DNA from: an uncultured Eubacteriales bacterium
Lineage (GTDB): Bacteria > Bacillota > Clostridia > Oscillospirales > Oscillospiraceae
Length of the DNA: 6,387 nt
Direction: 5' to 3'
Assembly (NCBI GenBank): GCA_900554855.1
Contig: USIZ01000081.1
Span: 1 to 6,387, forward strand
Shown piece by piece: positions 5,635 through 6,387 of this stretch. A program made the position numbers and the translations under genes. Each line of letters starts with the position of its first letter. Position 1 is the stretch's first letter. The notes under the pieces were generated by a model. That model was not told the origin of the DNA and searched no databases. It saw only the letters and a program-made list of their open reading frames with translations.

Positions 5635-5655
5635 AGCAAAACAGGAGGTAAAACG

Positions 5656-5769
5656 ATGAAAGTAAGACCGTCCGTTAAGCCTATGTGCGAAAAGTGCAAA
5701 GTCATTAAGCGCAAGGGCAGAGTTATGGTGATTTGTGAGAATCCCAAGCATAAGCAGAGACAGGGTTAA
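5656..5769 (+). CDS. rpmJ: 50S ribosomal protein L36, zinc-ribbon form
   Basis: L36 is the smallest ribosomal protein and stabilises 23S rRNA in the large subunit. The 37-residue product, MKVRPSVKPMCEKC through KHKQRQG, has the usual length and the zinc ligands C11, C14, C27 and H32. It is therefore the zinc-containing (C+) type, not the zinc-independent paralogue. The ATG at 5656 has AGGAGGT (5643-5649) with seven bases from GGAGG to the start. It is separated from infA by the structured spacer but is only 17 bases from rpsM. Its codons are more A/T-rich (AAA, GTA, AGA, AAG) than those of neighbouring ribosomal genes. Confidence 0.97.
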   Translation: MKVRPSVKPMCEKCKVIKRKGRVMVICENPKHKQRQG

Positions 5770-5776
5770 GGAGGTG
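5768..5776 (+). promoter_or_regulatory. Ribosome binding site of rpsM with long spacing
   Basis: AAGGAGGTG overlaps the rpmJ stop. From GGAGG (5770-5774) to the rpsM ATG at 5787 there are twelve bases, against seven to nine at the other starts here. No better in-frame start lies closer; the TTG at 5779 is out of frame, and MARIAGIDLP is the conserved S13 N-terminus. Confidence 0.7.
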
Positions 5777-5786
5777 TATTGATAAT

Positions 5787-6155
5787 ATGGCACGTATTGC
5801 TGGTATTGACCTGCCGAAGGACAAGCGAATTGAGATCGGCCTGACTTATATCTATGGTATCGGCCGCACCAGTGCGGACAAGATTCTGGCCGCCACTGGC
5901 ATCAGCCCCGACACCCGCGTTCGGGACCTGACCGAGGATCAGGAACAGCTGCTCCGCGATGAGATCGACAAGAACTATATGGTGGAAGGTGACCTGCGCC
6001 GCAATGTGGCTATGGACATCAAGCGCCTCATTGAGATCGGCTCCTATCGCGGTATGCGTCACCGCAAGAGCCTGCCCGTCCGTGGTCAGCGTTCCAAGAC
6101 CAACGCCCGTACCCGTAAGGGCCCCAAGAAGACCATCGCGAATAAGAAGAAGTAA
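5787..6155 (+). CDS. rpsM: 30S ribosomal protein S13
   Basis: S13 lies in the head of the 30S subunit, contacts the P-site tRNA through its basic tail and forms inter-subunit bridges. The 122-residue product is of normal length. It starts MARIAGIDLPKDKRIEIGLT, has the helix-two-turns-helix segment YIYGIGRTSADKIL (21-34), and carries the S13 signature RGMRHRKSLPVRGQ at 88-101. The tail RSKTNARTRKGPKKTIANKK is strongly basic, as expected. It follows rpmJ by 17 bases and precedes rpsK by 13, the usual Bacillota order. In E. coli the S4-binding control site lies directly before rpsM; here there is no room for such a leader at that position. Confidence 0.98.
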   Translation: MARIAGIDLPKDKRIEIGLTYIYGIGRTSADKILAATGISPDTRVRDLTEDQEQLLRDEIDKNYMVEGDLRRNVAMDIKRLIEIGSYRGMRHRKSLPVRGQRSKTNARTRKGPKKTIANKKK

Positions 6156-6168
6156 GGAGGGATAAGCA

Positions 6169-6387
6169 ATGGCAAACGTTAAGAAGAAGGCCGCGACGAA
6201 GAAGCGTCGCGATCGTAAGGTCGTCGAGAAGGGTGCCGTGCATATCCGCTCTTCTTTCAACAACACCATGGTCACCGTGACCGACGCTCAGGGCAATGCG
6301 CTGTCTTGGGCTTCCTCCGGTGAGCTGGGCTTCCGCGGTTCCCGTAAGTCCACCCCCTATGCCGCCCAGATGGCCGCTGAGACCGCT
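6169..6387 (+). CDS. rpsK: 30S ribosomal protein S11, 5' part only
   Basis: S11 lies on the 30S platform next to the mRNA exit region. The first 73 codons are visible, and the gene runs off the window end; full-length bacterial S11 is about 130 residues. The product begins MANVKKKAATKKRRDRKVVE, a basic tail, then AHI-like GAVHIRSSFNNTMVTVTDAQ and GNALSWASSGELGFRGSRKS, ending TPYAAQMAAETA, all conserved S11 blocks. The ATG at 6169 has GGAGG (6156-6160) eight bases upstream, immediately after the rpsM TAA. The ordinary downstream neighbours in Bacillota would be rpsD or rpoA and rplQ; these are not visible. Confidence 0.98.
   Translation, partial: MANVKKKAATKKRRDRKVVEKGAVHIRSSFNNTMVTVTDAQGNALSWASSGELGFRGSRKSTPYAAQMAAETA

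Larger units (their letters stand above)
5536..5655 (+). other. Structured intergenic spacer between infA and rpmJ
   Basis: These 120 bases are the only long gap in the window; other junctions are at most 17 bases. The segment is GC-rich, has no ATG, GTG or TTG on the + strand, and can form three successive hairpins (5540-5565, 5574-5593, 5595-5634) before the rpmJ Shine-Dalgarno AGGAGGT (5643-5649). An alternative stem GGCGGA (5558-5563)/TCCGCC (5567-5572) would exclude the first hairpin. No T-run follows any stem, so an intrinsic terminator is unlikely. It could be a ribosomal-protein leader, an RNA processing or stabilising element, or an inserted palindromic repeat. I do not recognise it as a known RNA family. 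Confidence 0.55.

Noticed and set aside
5574..5640. Rho-independent terminator between infA and rpmJ
   Set aside because: The stems are strong, but none is followed by a T-run; the bases after them are AGCGCGG and AGCAAAA. Termination here would also separate infA from rpmJ without any visible promoter for the downstream genes.
5781..5786. GATAAT as a -10 box before rpsM
   Set aside because: No -35-like hexamer lies 16-18 bases upstream, and transcription would start inside rpsM, removing its ribosome binding site.
1..6387. CRISPR array, tRNA or rRNA gene, insertion sequence, phage or defence gene
   Set aside because: No regularly spaced repeats, cloverleaf, transposase or inverted-terminal-repeat structure is visible; conserved housekeeping genes fill the window almost completely.

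Overview
The window is a continuous stretch of the bacterial S10-spc-alpha ribosomal protein gene cluster, with every gene on the + strand. Gene order is rpsH (3' end only), rplF, rplR, rpsE, rpmD, rplO, secY, adk, map, a small KOW-domain gene, infA, rpmJ, rpsM and rpsK (5' end only). The order secY-adk-map-KOW-infA-rpmJ-rpsM-rpsK is typical of Bacillota. The four-cysteine zinc LID of adenylate kinase also fits a Gram-positive lineage. Strong G/C preference at third codon positions suggests a GC-richer member of Clostridia, perhaps Oscillospirales/Ruminococcaceae-like. That placement is inference from gene order, protein style and composition; no marker here proves genus or family.

Positions 1-2268 are the spc-operon ribosomal proteins S8, L6, L18, S5, L30 and L15. 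They are packed with gaps of 13-17 bases, and the stop codon usually runs straight into the next Shine-Dalgarno (TAAGGAGG). Positions 2270-5324 hold the non-ribosomal block: the SecY translocon channel, adenylate kinase, methionine aminopeptidase and the KOW protein. Here genes abut or overlap, and the ribosome binding sites lie inside the preceding gene. Positions 5317-6387 hold IF1, L36, S13 and the start of S11. IF1 starts at TTG and overlaps the KOW gene. It is followed by the only real spacer in the window, 120 bases that can fold into several GC-rich hairpins.

Together the genes make ribosomal subunits (S5, S8, S11, S13; L6, L15, L18, L30, L36), start translation (IF1), trim the initiator methionine (Map), insert nascent proteins in the membrane (SecY) and balance adenylates (Adk). 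I see no convincing promoter and no intrinsic terminator with a T-run, so the window is probably an internal part of a longer transcript.

This is mostly a conserved housekeeping region, and I see no new multi-gene system. The points worth checking are a 12-residue insertion between the first two metal-binding aspartates of Map, the structured infA-rpmJ spacer, the TTG start and His35-to-Gly change of IF1, the F-to-V change in the Adk signature, and the poorly characterised KOW gene.
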